64,000 bases of DNA from Methylophilus rhizosphaerae (GCF_900100975.1 NZ_FNFX01000003.1:372001-436000); one strand, 5' to 3'. Shown: positions 27,150-36,114, numbered from the stretch's first letter. Notes: generated by a model not told the origin, from the sequence alone. A program made the numbers and translations.

Positions 27150-27338
27150 ATGTCTGATGTCAAAGTGTTTGAAGTAGACGGCAAAGACTTGCCATTGCAT
27201 TGCCCGACAAATGAAGTTGCATTGTGGGCCTCACATCCCAGGGTATTCCTGGATGTAGTAAAAACGGGTGAAGTTTCGTGCCCGTATTGCGGGACGAAAT
27301 ACAGGTTGAAGCCTGGGACGCAGGTGCATCATCATTAA
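27150..27338 (+). CDS. Small CHCC zinc-finger protein (NDUFS6-like domain)
   Basis: Protein of 62 residues with ligands C18, H29, C44 and C47 (LHCPTNE, SHPRVFLD, CPYCGTKY), the zf-CHCC pattern shared with mitochondrial complex I subunit NDUFS6. Bacterial members are widespread in proteobacteria and their role is uncertain. The end has a short His run. It shares the ilvE transcript and is closed by the terminator at 27343-27369. Confidence 0.9.
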   Translation: MSDVKVFEVDGKDLPLHCPTNEVALWASHPRVFLDVVKTGEVSCPYCGTKYRLKPGTQVHHH

Positions 27339-27342
27339 GTAG

Positions 27343-27369
27343 AAAACCCACGCAAAGCGTGGGTTTTTT
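27343..27369. terminator. Bidirectional rho-independent terminator between the zinc-finger gene and murI
   Basis: AAAACCCACGC, loop AAA, GCGTGGGTTTTTT. The A and T tracts allow function in both directions for two convergent genes. Confidence 0.93.
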
Positions 27370-27389
27370 GTTGATGATTAGCGGCAATG

Positions 27390-28172
27390 CTATCTAGCGA
27401 ATGCCCACAACTGCTGCATAACCCGTTGCGTCTCTTCCGTCCCACTCGTTAGAAACACATAATCTCCAGTTTCGCTGGCGGCATTAAGCATCTGCCGTTG
27501 TTCCAATATCTGCTGCAGGCGCTTCGCCACTGCTGCTCCAGTATCGATCAATATCACATTCTGCCCCACTATTTCCTGAATATATTTACGCACAAACGGG
27601 TAGTGTGTACAGCCGAGCACGATGGTGTCCGCGCCGGCTGCCATCAGCGGTTGGCAGTATTGTTGTAATAGGGATAGTGTTTGCGGCGTATCCAGTTGAC
27701 CTTGTTCAATGCATTCCACTAATCCAACGCAGGCTTGTGTGACGATTTGCACGCCCTGGCCGTAGTGCTCCAGCAGGGCGGCGAATTGGGCACTTTTCAG
27801 GGTACCAGTGGTGGCGAGTACGCCGATGATGCCGTTATTGCTGGCCGCGGCAGCGGGTTTGACGGCGGGTTCCATGCCGATGATGGGTAAAGTGTAATGC
27901 TCGCGCATGGCGCCGATGGCGGCGGCAGTGGCCGTGTTGCAGGCAACGACCAGCGCCTTGGCACCCTGGACGATCAGCCTGTCGGCAATGGTGAAGCAGC
28001 GCTGCCGGATTTCGCTGGCAGATTTGTTGCCATAGGGCGCATGGGCGCTGTCAGCAAAATAGAGGAAATGCTCGTGTGGCAGCTGGCGGGTTAAGTGCTT
28101 GAGCACGCTGAGGCCGCCAACCCCGGAATCCATCACCCCGACCGGGGCATTGACTGCAATCGCTGGGCACAT
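27390..28172 (-). CDS. murI: Glutamate racemase
   Basis: Cofactor-independent racemase supplying D-glutamate for peptidoglycan, 260 residues. The two catalytic cysteines are C78 (VVACNTAT) and C188 (VLGCTHYPF); the substrate loop GVMDSGVGGLSVL has D15-S16, and YFADSAHAPYGNK follows. It is a single-gene unit, divergent from the cobalamin adenosyltransferase with 62 bp between starts. Confidence 0.95.
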   Translation of the reverse strand: MCPAIAVNAPVGVMDSGVGGLSVLKHLTRQLPHEHFLYFADSAHAPYGNKSASEIRQRCFTIADRLIVQGAKALVVACNTATAAAIGAMREHYTLPIIGMEPAVKPAAAASNNGIIGVLATTGTLKSAQFAALLEHYGQGVQIVTQACVGLVECIEQGQLDTPQTLSLLQQYCQPLMAAGADTIVLGCTHYPFVRKYIQEIVGQNVILIDTGAAVAKRLQQILEQRQMLNAASETGDYVFLTSGTEETQRVMQQLWAFAR

Positions 28173-28234
28173 CGAAATGGCACGGTATGATTTATAATGA
28201 CCGGATTATATCGGATTTTATACAGGTATCAGGA

Positions 28235-28786
28235 ATGGCCAATCGGCTGAGCAAGATTTACACGCGTACCGGTGATAGCGGCACGACCGGGCTGGGCGAC
28301 GGCTCGCGCGTGGCGAAATCCGACCTGCGTGTGGCAGCCATGGGTGATGTCGATGAGCTGAATGCGGTGCTCGGCATGCTGCTGGTGGAAGAACTGGACG
28401 ACGATGTGCGTGACAGCTTGCTGGCGATCCAGCATGACTTGTTCGACCTGGGCGGTGAGTTGTGCATGCCTGGGCATCATTTCATCCAGGCCGGACGTGT
28501 GACATTCCTGGAGTTGACGCTGGATGCATGGAACGAGGCACTCAGCCCGCTGAAAGAGTTTATTCTGCCTGGCGGGAGCCGCGCGGCGGCTGTCTGCCAT
28601 CTGGCACGTACGGTTTGCCGCCGTGCCGAGCGTGCGTTACATGCCCTGCATGCACATTCGCCGGTGACACCGATTTCCCTGCAATACCTCAATCGCCTGT
28701 CGGACTTGTTGTTTGTCCTCTGTCGTACCCTCAATCAGCATGCCGGCGTTCCTGATGTGCTGTGGAATAACCAACATAAACTGTAG
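28235..28786 (+). CDS. PduO-type ATP:cob(I)alamin adenosyltransferase
   Basis: Makes adenosylcobalamin from cob(I)alamin and ATP. Start ATG 28235 gives the family N terminus MANRLSKIYTRTGDSGTTGLGDGSR with the ATP-binding loop, and has AGGA upstream; an in-frame ATG at 28187 is less likely. Also present are DVDELNAVLGM and the helical segment PGGSRAAAVCHLARTVCRRAERAL. 183 residues. It lies 32 bp before pcnB; no cobalamin-dependent enzyme is nearby. Confidence 0.92.
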   Translation: MANRLSKIYTRTGDSGTTGLGDGSRVAKSDLRVAAMGDVDELNAVLGMLLVEELDDDVRDSLLAIQHDLFDLGGELCMPGHHFIQAGRVTFLELTLDAWNEALSPLKEFILPGGSRAAAVCHLARTVCRRAERALHALHAHSPVTPISLQYLNRLSDLLFVLCRTLNQHAGVPDVLWNNQHKL

Positions 28787-28818
28787 CGCCGTAGTAGTGG
28801 GCGCCTGAATATTGACCA

Positions 28819-30171
28819 ATGATTAAACAATTACTGAACAAAGTATTTCGCCGTCGTGGCGCTGCCAATGCGCAAACACCTTCTGCTACTGTAAAGGTGA
28901 TTACCGCCAGCAAACATAAAATCAACCAGAAACTGATCAGCCAGGCTGCCCTGAAAACCTGTGACGGTTTACACAAGGCCGGTTTCCAGGCTTATATTGT
29001 CGGCGGTGCCGTGCGTGATTTATTGCTGAACCATCCTCCCAAGGATTTTGATGTCGCTACGGATGCTACGCCGGAACAAGTGCACAAGACCTTCCGCCGT
29101 TCCCGCATGATTGGCCGCCGTTTCCGCCTGGTGCATGTGTTATGGGGGCAGGAGACGATAGAAGTGTCTACTTTCCGCGGCCATCACCAGAATGACGGCG
29201 ATGCGGCCACTAATGATAGCGGCCGTATTATCCGCGACAATATTTTTGGCACCATAGAAGAAGATGCGGTCCGGCGCGATTTTACCGCCAACGCCTTGTA
29301 TTACGATCCCAAGCGCCAGGAAGTACTGGATTTTCATGACGGTGTCGCCGATATCCGCGCCAAAACCCTGCGTATCATTGGCGACCCGGTCAAACGCTAC
29401 CAGGAAGACCCGGTGCGCATGCTGCGCGCCGTCCGTCTTTCCGCCAAGCTGGGCCTGAAGCTGGAGCGTGCCACCGAAGCGCCTATCCGTAAACTGGCAG
29501 ATTTACTGGAAGATGTACCCCCCAGCCGACTGTTTGATGAAATGCTTAAGTTATTTCTGTCCGGCCATGCAATTGAAAGCATCGGCGCCTTGCGTGCCCA
29601 GCATTTGCACCATGGTTTGCTGCCATTGCTGGATGTGGTACTGGAGCAACCGCTGGGTGAAAAATTTGTCATGCTGGCGCTGAAAAACACCGATGACCGT
29701 ATCCTTGCTGGCAAATCATCCAACCCAAGTTTCCTGTTCGCGACCTTGCTCTGGCATGAAGTGCTGCAAGCCTGGCAGGAAAACCAGAAGCGTGGCGAGC
29801 CGCTGATTCCGGCACTGCACGCGGCCATGAATGAAATCATTGACAAGCAGGGCGAGAAAATGGCGATCCATAATCGCTATACTGCAACCATGAAAGAAAT
29901 CTGGGCCATGCAGCCGCGCTTTGAACAGCGCTCTGGCAAGCGGCCTTATGCCTTGCTGACCAATCCGCGTTACCGGGCCGGTTATGATTTCCTGCTGTTG
30001 CGTTGTGCCTCGGGCGAGTTGCCGCAGGAACTGGGTGACTGGTGGACTCGGTTTGCCGATGCCGGTACTGAAGAACGCACCGCCATGCTGTTGCCGGATA
30101 GCGCCCCTAAAAAACGTCGCCGCAAGCCGCGCAAGAAAAAACCGGCAGCGACTCATGAGGCAGATGCTTAA
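28819..30171 (+). CDS. pcnB: Poly(A) polymerase I
   Basis: Nucleotidyltransferase that adds 3' poly(A) tails and promotes RNA decay, 450 residues. YIVGGAVRDLLLNHPPKDFDVATDATPEQV (read in two halves) carries the GGAVRD helix and the DxD metal residues; RRDFTANALYYD and RYQEDPVRMLRAVRLSAKLG identify the class II family. The C terminus is a strongly basic tail (KKRRRKPRKKKP), typical of bacterial PcnB rather than CCA-adding enzymes. Its stop overlaps the folK start (TAATG). Confidence 0.95.
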   Translation: MIKQLLNKVFRRRGAANAQTPSATVKVITASKHKINQKLISQAALKTCDGLHKAGFQAYIVGGAVRDLLLNHPPKDFDVATDATPEQVHKTFRRSRMIGRRFRLVHVLWGQETIEVSTFRGHHQNDGDAATNDSGRIIRDNIFGTIEEDAVRRDFTANALYYDPKRQEVLDFHDGVADIRAKTLRIIGDPVKRYQEDPVRMLRAVRLSAKLGLKLERATEAPIRKLADLLEDVPPSRLFDEMLKLFLSGHAIESIGALRAQHLHHGLLPLLDVVLEQPLGEKFVMLALKNTDDRILAGKSSNPSFLFATLLWHEVLQAWQENQKRGEPLIPALHAAMNEIIDKQGEKMAIHNRYTATMKEIWAMQPRFEQRSGKRPYALLTNPRYRAGYDFLLLRCASGELPQELGDWWTRFADAGTEERTAMLLPDSAPKKRRRKPRKKKPAATHEADA

Positions 30172-30671
30172 TGGCGCTGGCCCTAATCGCGCTGGGCAGT
30201 AACCTGCAACAGCCGCAAGTGCAAGTCAGCCGTGCGATACAGGTGCTGGCGCAAACACCAGGATTGACGCTGCTCAAGACTTCCAGCCTGTATGCGACCG
30301 CTCCTGTAGGCTATGACAACCAGCCTGACTTTATCAATGCCGTGATTCAGGTCGCAACAGATATTCCCGCCCCGCAGTTGATGCAGTTGCTGTTAGACAT
30401 AGAGCAAACATTTGGCCGCGAACGGCCTTTCCTCAATGCGCCACGTATCCTCGATCTGGACCTGCTGGATTATGACGGTATGCAACTGGATACCGAACTG
30501 CTCAGGCTGCCGCATCCGCGCATGCACGAACGCGGTTTTGTGGTTTTTCCGCTGGCGGAAATTCTGCCCGGTTTTGTACTGCCGGACGGAAAGTCTGTTG
30601 TAGAATGGGTAGCTGGATACCGGCACCAGGATGTGAGAAAACTGGAACGTGCGCAAACTGCCCCGAATTGA
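30171..30671 (+). CDS. folK: 2-amino-4-hydroxy-6-hydroxymethyldihydropteridine diphosphokinase
   Basis: HPPK of the folate pathway, 166 residues. Motifs: ALGSNLQQP, SSLYATAPVGYDNQPDFINAV, FGRERPFLNAPRILDLDLLDYD with the metal-binding DLDLL, and LPHPRMHERGFVVFPLAEI. Start ATG overlaps pcnB by one base. The pcnB-folK-dNK-panB order is the familiar betaproteobacterial arrangement. Confidence 0.96.
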   Translation: MALALIALGSNLQQPQVQVSRAIQVLAQTPGLTLLKTSSLYATAPVGYDNQPDFINAVIQVATDIPAPQLMQLLLDIEQTFGRERPFLNAPRILDLDLLDYDGMQLDTELLRLPHPRMHERGFVVFPLAEILPGFVLPDGKSVVEWVAGYRHQDVRKLERAQTAPN

Positions 30672-30693
30672 ATAAGCTGGACGAGCAATAAGA

Positions 30694-31332
30694 ATGTTTA
30701 ACCGTTTTCCCTATGTTGTGATTGAAGGCCCGATAGGCAGTGGCAAAACCACGCTGGCGCGCATGCTGGCCGACAAATTCTCGGTGGAACTGCTGTCCGA
30801 GAAAGCCGAAGCCAATCCGTTCCTGACGCGCTTTTACCAGGATGCCCAGCGTTATGCCCTGCCGACGCAATTGTTCTTCCTGTTCCAGCGTTCACGCCAG
30901 ATTGAAGACATGGCACAGCGCGATATGTTCGGGCAACAGACTGTGTCTGACTTTTTTCTGGAAAAAGACCCGCTTTTCGCGCGCCTGAACCTGGATGATG
31001 AAGAATATTCCCTGTATCACCAGATTTACCAGCACTTGCAGCTTAAAGCGCCCAAGCCGGACCTGGTGGTCTACCTGCAAACACCGGTGGACGCGCTGAT
31101 GGAGCGTATCGAAGAGCGCAATATCAGCTACGAGCAGGATATGCCGCGTGAATATATCGCCCGCCTGGCAGAAGCCTACAGTGAGTTTTTCCATGGCTAT
31201 GATGCTTCACCCTTGCTGATCGTGAACAACGAGAAGTTGAACATTATCAAAGACCCGGAGGCGTTCGACTTGCTGATTGAGCGGATTAACCAGATCAAGA
31301 GTAGCCGCGAGTACTTTAACCCCAACTTTTAA
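30694..31332 (+). CDS. Deoxynucleoside kinase family protein (deoxyadenosine/deoxyguanosine kinase-like)
   Basis: P-loop kinase of 212 residues. Walker A is GPIGSGKTT (residues 12-20); the dNK hallmark SDFFLEKDPLFARLNL and the lid-like arginine segment ERIEERNISYEQDMPREYI are present. Nucleoside specificity cannot be read with confidence. The conserved place between folK and panB in betaproteobacteria is not explained by either folate or pantothenate synthesis. Confidence 0.88.
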   Translation: MFNRFPYVVIEGPIGSGKTTLARMLADKFSVELLSEKAEANPFLTRFYQDAQRYALPTQLFFLFQRSRQIEDMAQRDMFGQQTVSDFFLEKDPLFARLNLDDEEYSLYHQIYQHLQLKAPKPDLVVYLQTPVDALMERIEERNISYEQDMPREYIARLAEAYSEFFHGYDASPLLIVNNEKLNIIKDPEAFDLLIERINQIKSSREYFNPNF

Positions 31333-31414
31333 ACGACAGCACGGTGCAAGTCGGGCTGTATGAGTACTGCCTGTATCTTCTTGCTGGACGTGCATCGCCA
31401 ACCCTCTTTTGAAT

Positions 31415-32224
31415 ATGCTGAAACAACTTCTGACCAAAGCAAGCGCGGGTGAAAAAATTGCCATGCTGACTTGCTATGACGCCACGTTTGCCAAGCTGAT
31501 GGCGCTGGCCGGCGTGGATGTGCTGCTGGTCGGGGATTCACTGGGCATGGTGATCCAAGGCGCGTCTGATACCCTGGGTGTCACCATGCAGGATATGCTG
31601 TATCACACGCGCATTGTGGCAAAGGGTGCACCTGATACCATCATCATGAGCGATATGCCGGCCAACAGTTATGAACACGATATGGCAGAGGCGCTGGTCA
31701 ATGCCAGGGCCCTGATTGCTGCGGGCGCGCATATTATCAAGATCGAAGGTGGTGGCCAGATGGTCGAAACGGCGCGTCATTTAGTGACTAATGGCATTCC
31801 TGTTTGTTCACACCTTGGGTTTACGCCGCAATCTGTGGAGAAACTGGGCGGTTATAAAATCCAGGGCAAAACGGCAGAGGGCGCCCAGGCCATGCTGGCG
31901 GATGCGCAGGCGATGGCTGATGCCGGTGTCAGCATGGTGCTGTTTGAAATGGTCCCGGCAGCACTTGCCATGCAGATTACTAACAACATTCCGGTGCCTA
32001 CCATAGGCATAGGTGCCGGTGCCGGTTGTAGTGGCCAGGTGCTGGTATTGCAGGACTTACTGGGCATTTATACCGGACCGGCAGGCAAGGCCCCGCAAGA
32101 CTACAAGGCGCCGCGTTTCGCAGAAAACTTTTTGCAGCAATCCGGTAGTGTGCAGCAGGCAATTGCTGCTTATGTGCAGGCGGTGAAATCCGGCCAATTC
32201 CCTGAGCAAAAGCATAGCTATTAA
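31415..32224 (+). CDS. panB: 3-methyl-2-oxobutanoate hydroxymethyltransferase
   Basis: Ketopantoate hydroxymethyltransferase, first step of pantothenate synthesis, using 5,10-methylene-THF. 269 residues from ATG 31415; a TTG at 31409 is possible, neither has a strong ribosome site. Motifs: KIAMLTCYDATFAKL, VLLVGDSLGMVIQG with the metal Asp, IIKIEGGGQM, VCSHLGFTPQ and IGIGAGAGCSGQVLVLQDLLG. An 82-bp gap separates it from the kinase gene. panC is not in the window. Confidence 0.94.
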   Translation: MLKQLLTKASAGEKIAMLTCYDATFAKLMALAGVDVLLVGDSLGMVIQGASDTLGVTMQDMLYHTRIVAKGAPDTIIMSDMPANSYEHDMAEALVNARALIAAGAHIIKIEGGGQMVETARHLVTNGIPVCSHLGFTPQSVEKLGGYKIQGKTAEGAQAMLADAQAMADAGVSMVLFEMVPAALAMQITNNIPVPTIGIGAGAGCSGQVLVLQDLLGIYTGPAGKAPQDYKAPRFAENFLQQSGSVQQAIAAYVQAVKSGQFPEQKHSY

Positions 32225-32229
32225 TTGCC

Positions 32230-32931
32230 ATGAATTTACTAGCCATTGAATCTTCAACTGAATTCCTGTCGCTGGCGCTGCAAGCTGGTACTGAGGTACA
32301 TGCGTTTCATGAGTGCACGGGTCCGGCGGCTTCGCAACGTATCCTGCCGGAAATCCAGCGCCTGCTGGCGCAGGCACATTTCACCCTGGCCGGGCTGGAT
32401 GGGATTGCCTATGGCATGGGCCCCGGCGCATTCACCGGTGTACGTGTGGCGGTAGGGGTAACACAGGGCTTGGCATTGGGTGCCGGTTTGCCGGTGGTGG
32501 GCGTAAGTTCGCTGCAAACAGTCGCACAAGCCGCCTGGCTGGAAACACAGGCGGAAAAAGTATTGGTCTGTCTGGATGCGCGTATGGGCGAGGTTTATCA
32601 CGCCGCGTTTACCCGGCAACAAAACGAATGGGTGGAAGTCTCTGCGCCTGTCGTCTGCAAACCGCACGATGTACCGGCGATTGAGGGCAATGACTGGCTG
32701 GCAGCAGGTTCGGGCTGGCGTATATTTGCCGATAGCTTATCTGGACAGTATGCAGGCAAAATTAGTCAGATACATGCCGATCTGCTACCCACAGCCCCAG
32801 CCATGTTAACACTGGCCCACCCCCGGTTTGCCGCCGGGGAAACGCAGTCTGCCGACCAGGCCGCGCCTTTGTATGTACGCAACCGGGTAGCACTGACAGC
32901 CAGTGAACGTGCGCAGGGACAAACGCTGTAA
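32230..32931 (+). CDS. tsaB: tRNA threonylcarbamoyladenosine biosynthesis protein TsaB
   Basis: ASKHA-fold partner of TsaD in t6A37 tRNA modification, 233 residues. The start MNLLAIESSTEFLSLAL holds the phosphate-1 motif; YGMGPGAFTGVRVAVGVTQGLA is the characteristic TsaB segment; ARMGEVYHAAF follows. 5 bp after panB and 9 bp before rimI, the usual tsaB-rimI pairing. Confidence 0.95.
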   Translation: MNLLAIESSTEFLSLALQAGTEVHAFHECTGPAASQRILPEIQRLLAQAHFTLAGLDGIAYGMGPGAFTGVRVAVGVTQGLALGAGLPVVGVSSLQTVAQAAWLETQAEKVLVCLDARMGEVYHAAFTRQQNEWVEVSAPVVCKPHDVPAIEGNDWLAAGSGWRIFADSLSGQYAGKISQIHADLLPTAPAMLTLAHPRFAAGETQSADQAAPLYVRNRVALTASERAQGQTL

Positions 32932-32940
32932 GATCACATC

Positions 32941-33402
32941 ATGAGCGCATTGCCACATTCCCAGCCCACGTTCCGCCCGATGTCGTATGATGACCTTGCG
33001 GCGATTTGTCGCATTGAACCAACGATTTACAGTCATCCGTGGACGCTTGGTAATTTCAGGGACTCACTGGATGCCGGGCATAGTGCCTGGGTGATGGAGA
33101 TTGCCGGGGAAATTGCGGGTTACGCCCTGGTCATGATGGTGCTGGATGAAGCACACCTGTTGAATATCAGTGTTGCCAGAGTTTTGCAGGGGCAAGGACT
33201 GGGGCGTGCTTTACTCGCGCAAATGATAGATATTTCCCGTTATCATCGTGCTGCCAATATGTTCCTCGAAGTACGTGTCAGCAATATCACGGCAATTGCC
33301 TTGTATGAGTCGGTAGGATTTTGTGAGATGGGCATCCGCCGCAATTATTATCCGACTAAACAAGGGCGCGAAGATGCCGTGCTGATGGGATTGGCACTAT
33401 GA
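32941..33402 (+). CDS. rimI: Ribosomal protein S18-alanine N-acetyltransferase RimI
   Basis: GNAT acetyltransferase, 153 residues. The acetyl-CoA loop is RVLQGQGLGRALL; strands LLNISVA and NMFLEVRVSNITAIALYESVGF are the RimI pattern, and the end FCEMGIRRNYYP...EDAVLMGLAL is typical. Sits between tsaB and a degenerate uracil-DNA-glycosylase-like gene, the order usually occupied by a real family 4 UDG. Confidence 0.95.
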   Translation: MSALPHSQPTFRPMSYDDLAAICRIEPTIYSHPWTLGNFRDSLDAGHSAWVMEIAGEIAGYALVMMVLDEAHLLNISVARVLQGQGLGRALLAQMIDISRYHRAANMFLEVRVSNITAIALYESVGFCEMGIRRNYYPTKQGREDAVLMGLAL

Positions 33403-33430
33403 ATCGCCTGAGATGGCAAAGGAGGCATGT

Positions 33431-34051
33431 GTGAGCTTGACCCGCGAAGACATATTGCGCGAACTGGAGTTACTGCCAGCCTGGCGGCCACGCATGCCTG
33501 AGGTTGCACATATGTTCCCGGTTGTGGAGAAACCATCTGGTACGCCTGTCGCAAAATCCCTGGTGGATGAGGGTAGTGTGCCGGTGGCAGAAGTGACTCC
33601 AGCTGAAGCGGAGATCACACCTTTACTGCCTGATCCCCAGCCAAGCGAATCAGCGGAAATTGTTGAAGCTAACATCATTGAGACGATCTCTGAACCATTG
33701 ATTCAATCGCCATGGCTTTTGTTATGCCCGCAAGCCAGTGATGACGCCAGCCAGGCATTATTGCAAAATATCCTGCGCGCCCTGAAGCTGCCAGTTGAGG
33801 ACGTGGTACTGCACCAGCACGCTATCTCATCCGCGCAAGTGCAAAGCCGTTTTTGTGTCTTGTTCGGGCTGGAAACCGCCAATCACTTTCTCGGCACGAC
33901 GCATGCTGACATCGCCTCGGTACGCGGACAATTGCTGGCGCATGGTGACATGCGCTATGTGATTACACATCCCCCGCAGGCCATGCTGGCGCAGCCTGCA
34001 TTGAAAAAAGAAACCTGGCATGACTTGTGTTTATTGCTGGCAGAAAAATAA
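33431..34051 (+). CDS. Degenerate family 4 uracil-DNA glycosylase-like protein
   Basis: 206 residues from GTG 33431, placed 5 bp after GGAGG and giving the N terminus MSLTREDILRELELLPAWRPR, the leader seen in family 4 UDGs of this locus. A low-complexity Pro/Glu linker follows. The C-terminal part (residues about 90-205) keeps the outline of the fold: LLLCPQASDDASQALLQNIL at the place of GEAPG, FGLETANHFLG, and VITHPPQAML...KKETWHDLCLLL. The catalytic GEAPG and the four Fe-S cysteines are absent (only three scattered Cys). It is probably not an active glycosylase. The reading frame is intact. Confidence 0.6.
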   Translation: MSLTREDILRELELLPAWRPRMPEVAHMFPVVEKPSGTPVAKSLVDEGSVPVAEVTPAEAEITPLLPDPQPSESAEIVEANIIETISEPLIQSPWLLLCPQASDDASQALLQNILRALKLPVEDVVLHQHAISSAQVQSRFCVLFGLETANHFLGTTHADIASVRGQLLAHGDMRYVITHPPQAMLAQPALKKETWHDLCLLLAEK

Positions 34052-34119
34052 ACAAGGGCCTGGTTGAAGCTGTATGCCGGATCCCCATGTAAATGACATC
34101 TATCTGAGAGGAGCATGCA

Positions 34120-34713
34120 ATGCGTCAAATTTTTAAGGTGGTTTTGTTGGCTGGCGTATTAACGCTGTCTGGTTGCGGCTATAACCAGTTCCAGAGTCTG
34201 GATGAGGAAGCCAAGGCCAGTTGGTCGGAAGTGCTGAACCAGTACCAGCGCCGGGCCGACCTGGTGCCCAACCTGGTATCTACCGTCAAAGGCTACGCCA
34301 ATCATGAAGAGAAAGTGCTGACGGAAGTGACCGAAGCACGTGCCAAAGTGGGTAGCATGCAAGTCACGCCGGAATTGCTGAATGACCCGGAGGCATTTGC
34401 CAGGTTCCAGGCGGCGCAAGGGCAACTGACCAGTGCCTTATCCCGGCTGATGGTTGTGTCAGAAAACTACCCTAACCTGAAAGCGGATGCCAGCTTCCGT
34501 GATTTACAGGCACAGCTGGAAGGGACCGAAAACCGTGTCACCGTCGCGCGTAACCGCTATATTGAAACCGTGAAGCAGTACAACATCGCGGTGCGCAGCT
34601 TCCCTAATAACCTGACTGCCATGATGTTTGGTTACCAGCCAAAACCCACCTTCACGGTAGATAACGAAAAAGCCATTTCTTCGGCCCCGAAAGTGGATTT
34701 TGGTGACAAATAA
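34120..34713 (+). CDS. LemA family lipoprotein
   Basis: 197 residues beginning with a lipoprotein signal (TLSGC, Cys19). The LemA core is clear: WSEVLNQYQRRADLVPNLVSTVKGYANHE (as consecutive segments), SRLMVVSENYPNLKADASFRDLQAQLEGTENRV and YIETVKQYN. LemA proteins are coiled-coil envelope proteins of unknown role. Start ATG follows GAGAGGAG. The next gene, a TPM-domain membrane protein, begins 6 bp downstream, a pairing seen across bacteria. Confidence 0.93.
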   Translation: MRQIFKVVLLAGVLTLSGCGYNQFQSLDEEAKASWSEVLNQYQRRADLVPNLVSTVKGYANHEEKVLTEVTEARAKVGSMQVTPELLNDPEAFARFQAAQGQLTSALSRLMVVSENYPNLKADASFRDLQAQLEGTENRVTVARNRYIETVKQYNIAVRSFPNNLTAMMFGYQPKPTFTVDNEKAISSAPKVDFGDK

Positions 34714-34719
34714 TCGCGG

Positions 34720-35604
34720 ATGGTTCTGACGTTGATGCTGCACTGGTTACGTACGCTGCTGGCCTGTTGCTTGGTGCTGCTGGGAATCTCCGGCAGCCAG
34801 GCAGCGGATGGCTTGGTGGAAATCCCGCCATTAAACAGTGCTGTCACCGACCTGACGCAGACTTTGTCTGCAGAAGAGCAGGCGGCGCTCAATGAGAAAT
34901 TGGCACAGTTCTCGCAGCAGGCTGGCTCGCAGGTCGCCGTGCTGATCCTGCCGACCACGCAGCCGGAAGATATTGCACAATTCGGTATCCGCCTGGCCGA
35001 TGCGTGGAAAATAGGCCGCGCAAAGCAGGATGATGGCGTGATTATCATCGTGGCCAAACAGGATAGAAAAATGCGTATCGAGGTCGGTTATGGCCTGGAA
35101 GGTGCCATTCCAGATGCGGTTGCCAAGCGGATTATTGCCGAACAATTGTCCCCGGCTTTCAAGCAGGGCCAGTTCTATGCCGGGCTTAACCTGGCGACCG
35201 ATACCCTGATTAAACTGATACAAGGCGAACAATTGCCCGCACCCGCCAAAACACCCGCTGTCGCAGGGCAGGGCGACCTGATGCAATGGCTACCGATATT
35301 GATGTTCGCCGCCATTATTGCCGGTGCCATTTTACGCGGCATGCTGGGCGCATTTTTTGGCAGCGCCCTGACAGGTGGCGTACTGGCCATGCTGGCTGGT
35401 TCCCTCGGGGCCACATTGTTGGTGATGGGCCTGGTCGGCCTGGCCGCGTTTGTTTTTACCCTGGCCATGGGGAGTAGCGGGCAAGGCGGATTACCGGGCG
35501 GCGGTTTTCCTGTTGGCTATGGCGGCGGTGGGCGCCATGGACCGGATATTTTCAGTGGTGGCGGTGGCGGCTTTGGTGGCGGTGGCGCGTCGGGAGACTG
35601 GTAA
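34720..35604 (+). CDS. TPM-domain (YgcG-type) membrane protein with Gly-rich tail
   Basis: 294 residues: signal peptide ending near SQAADG, a TPM phosphatase-like domain (residues 38-165; VTDLTQTLSAEEQAALNEKL, GSQVAVLILPTTQPEDI, DDGVIIIVAKQDRKMRIEVGYGLEGAIPDA), a hydrophobic region of two or three helices (about 185-250), then a Gly-rich end closing with GGGGFGGGGASGDW. Partner of LemA in this locus. The TPM domain binds metal or contributes to membrane complex repair in other systems, but its role here is not known. Confidence 0.92.
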   Translation: MVLTLMLHWLRTLLACCLVLLGISGSQAADGLVEIPPLNSAVTDLTQTLSAEEQAALNEKLAQFSQQAGSQVAVLILPTTQPEDIAQFGIRLADAWKIGRAKQDDGVIIIVAKQDRKMRIEVGYGLEGAIPDAVAKRIIAEQLSPAFKQGQFYAGLNLATDTLIKLIQGEQLPAPAKTPAVAGQGDLMQWLPILMFAAIIAGAILRGMLGAFFGSALTGGVLAMLAGSLGATLLVMGLVGLAAFVFTLAMGSSGQGGLPGGGFPVGYGGGGRHGPDIFSGGGGGFGGGGASGDW

Positions 35605-36114
35605 ATGAAGCCCATCCATCCGGCCAAACGTTTTTTACGGCATATCACCAGCCATCCGTGGCAGGTCAGGCGCTATTTTTCCGAAACAGCATTGCAACAT
35701 ATCGAGCAGGCCATCGCCGATAGCGAACGTCGGCATGCCGGGGAAGTGCGCGTGGTGATTGAATCCGGCTTACCCTTGTCTGCCATTATGCAGCGCCTGT
35801 CACCGCGGCAGCGGGCGATACAGTTATTCGGGCAACTGAATATCTGGGATACCGAACACAATAATGGCGTACTGATCTATTTAATGCTGGCAGACCGCGA
35901 TGTGGAAATTGTTGCCGACCGCGGTATCCATCGCCATGTCGGCGACCGAGGCTGGCAGCATATATGCCGGCAGATGGAAGAAATGTTTAGGAGTGGACAG
36001 TTTGAACAAGGCGTTACACACGGCATTACTGCCATTGGCCAGCATCTGGCAGATTATTTTCCGCCTGAAGCGATTCCGCGTAACGAACTCAGTAATCACG
36101 TACTGGTGCTGTAG
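35605..36114 (+). CDS. TPM-domain protein, cytoplasmic-type
   Basis: 169 residues without a signal peptide. The TPM domain spans residues 25-140: HIEQAIADSERRHAGEVRVVIE, WDTEHNNGVLIYLMLADRDVEIVADRGI and a helical end. It abuts the previous TPM gene (stop at 35604, ATG at 35605), so the three genes lemA, ygcG-like and this one form one operon. Function unknown. Confidence 0.9.
   Translation: MKPIHPAKRFLRHITSHPWQVRRYFSETALQHIEQAIADSERRHAGEVRVVIESGLPLSAIMQRLSPRQRAIQLFGQLNIWDTEHNNGVLIYLMLADRDVEIVADRGIHRHVGDRGWQHICRQMEEMFRSGQFEQGVTHGITAIGQHLADYFPPEAIPRNELSNHVLVL

Noticed and set aside
35900-36001. Longer start of the unknown secreted protein at 35900
   Set aside because: Would lie deep inside the TPM-domain gene with no ribosome site and no homologous N terminus.
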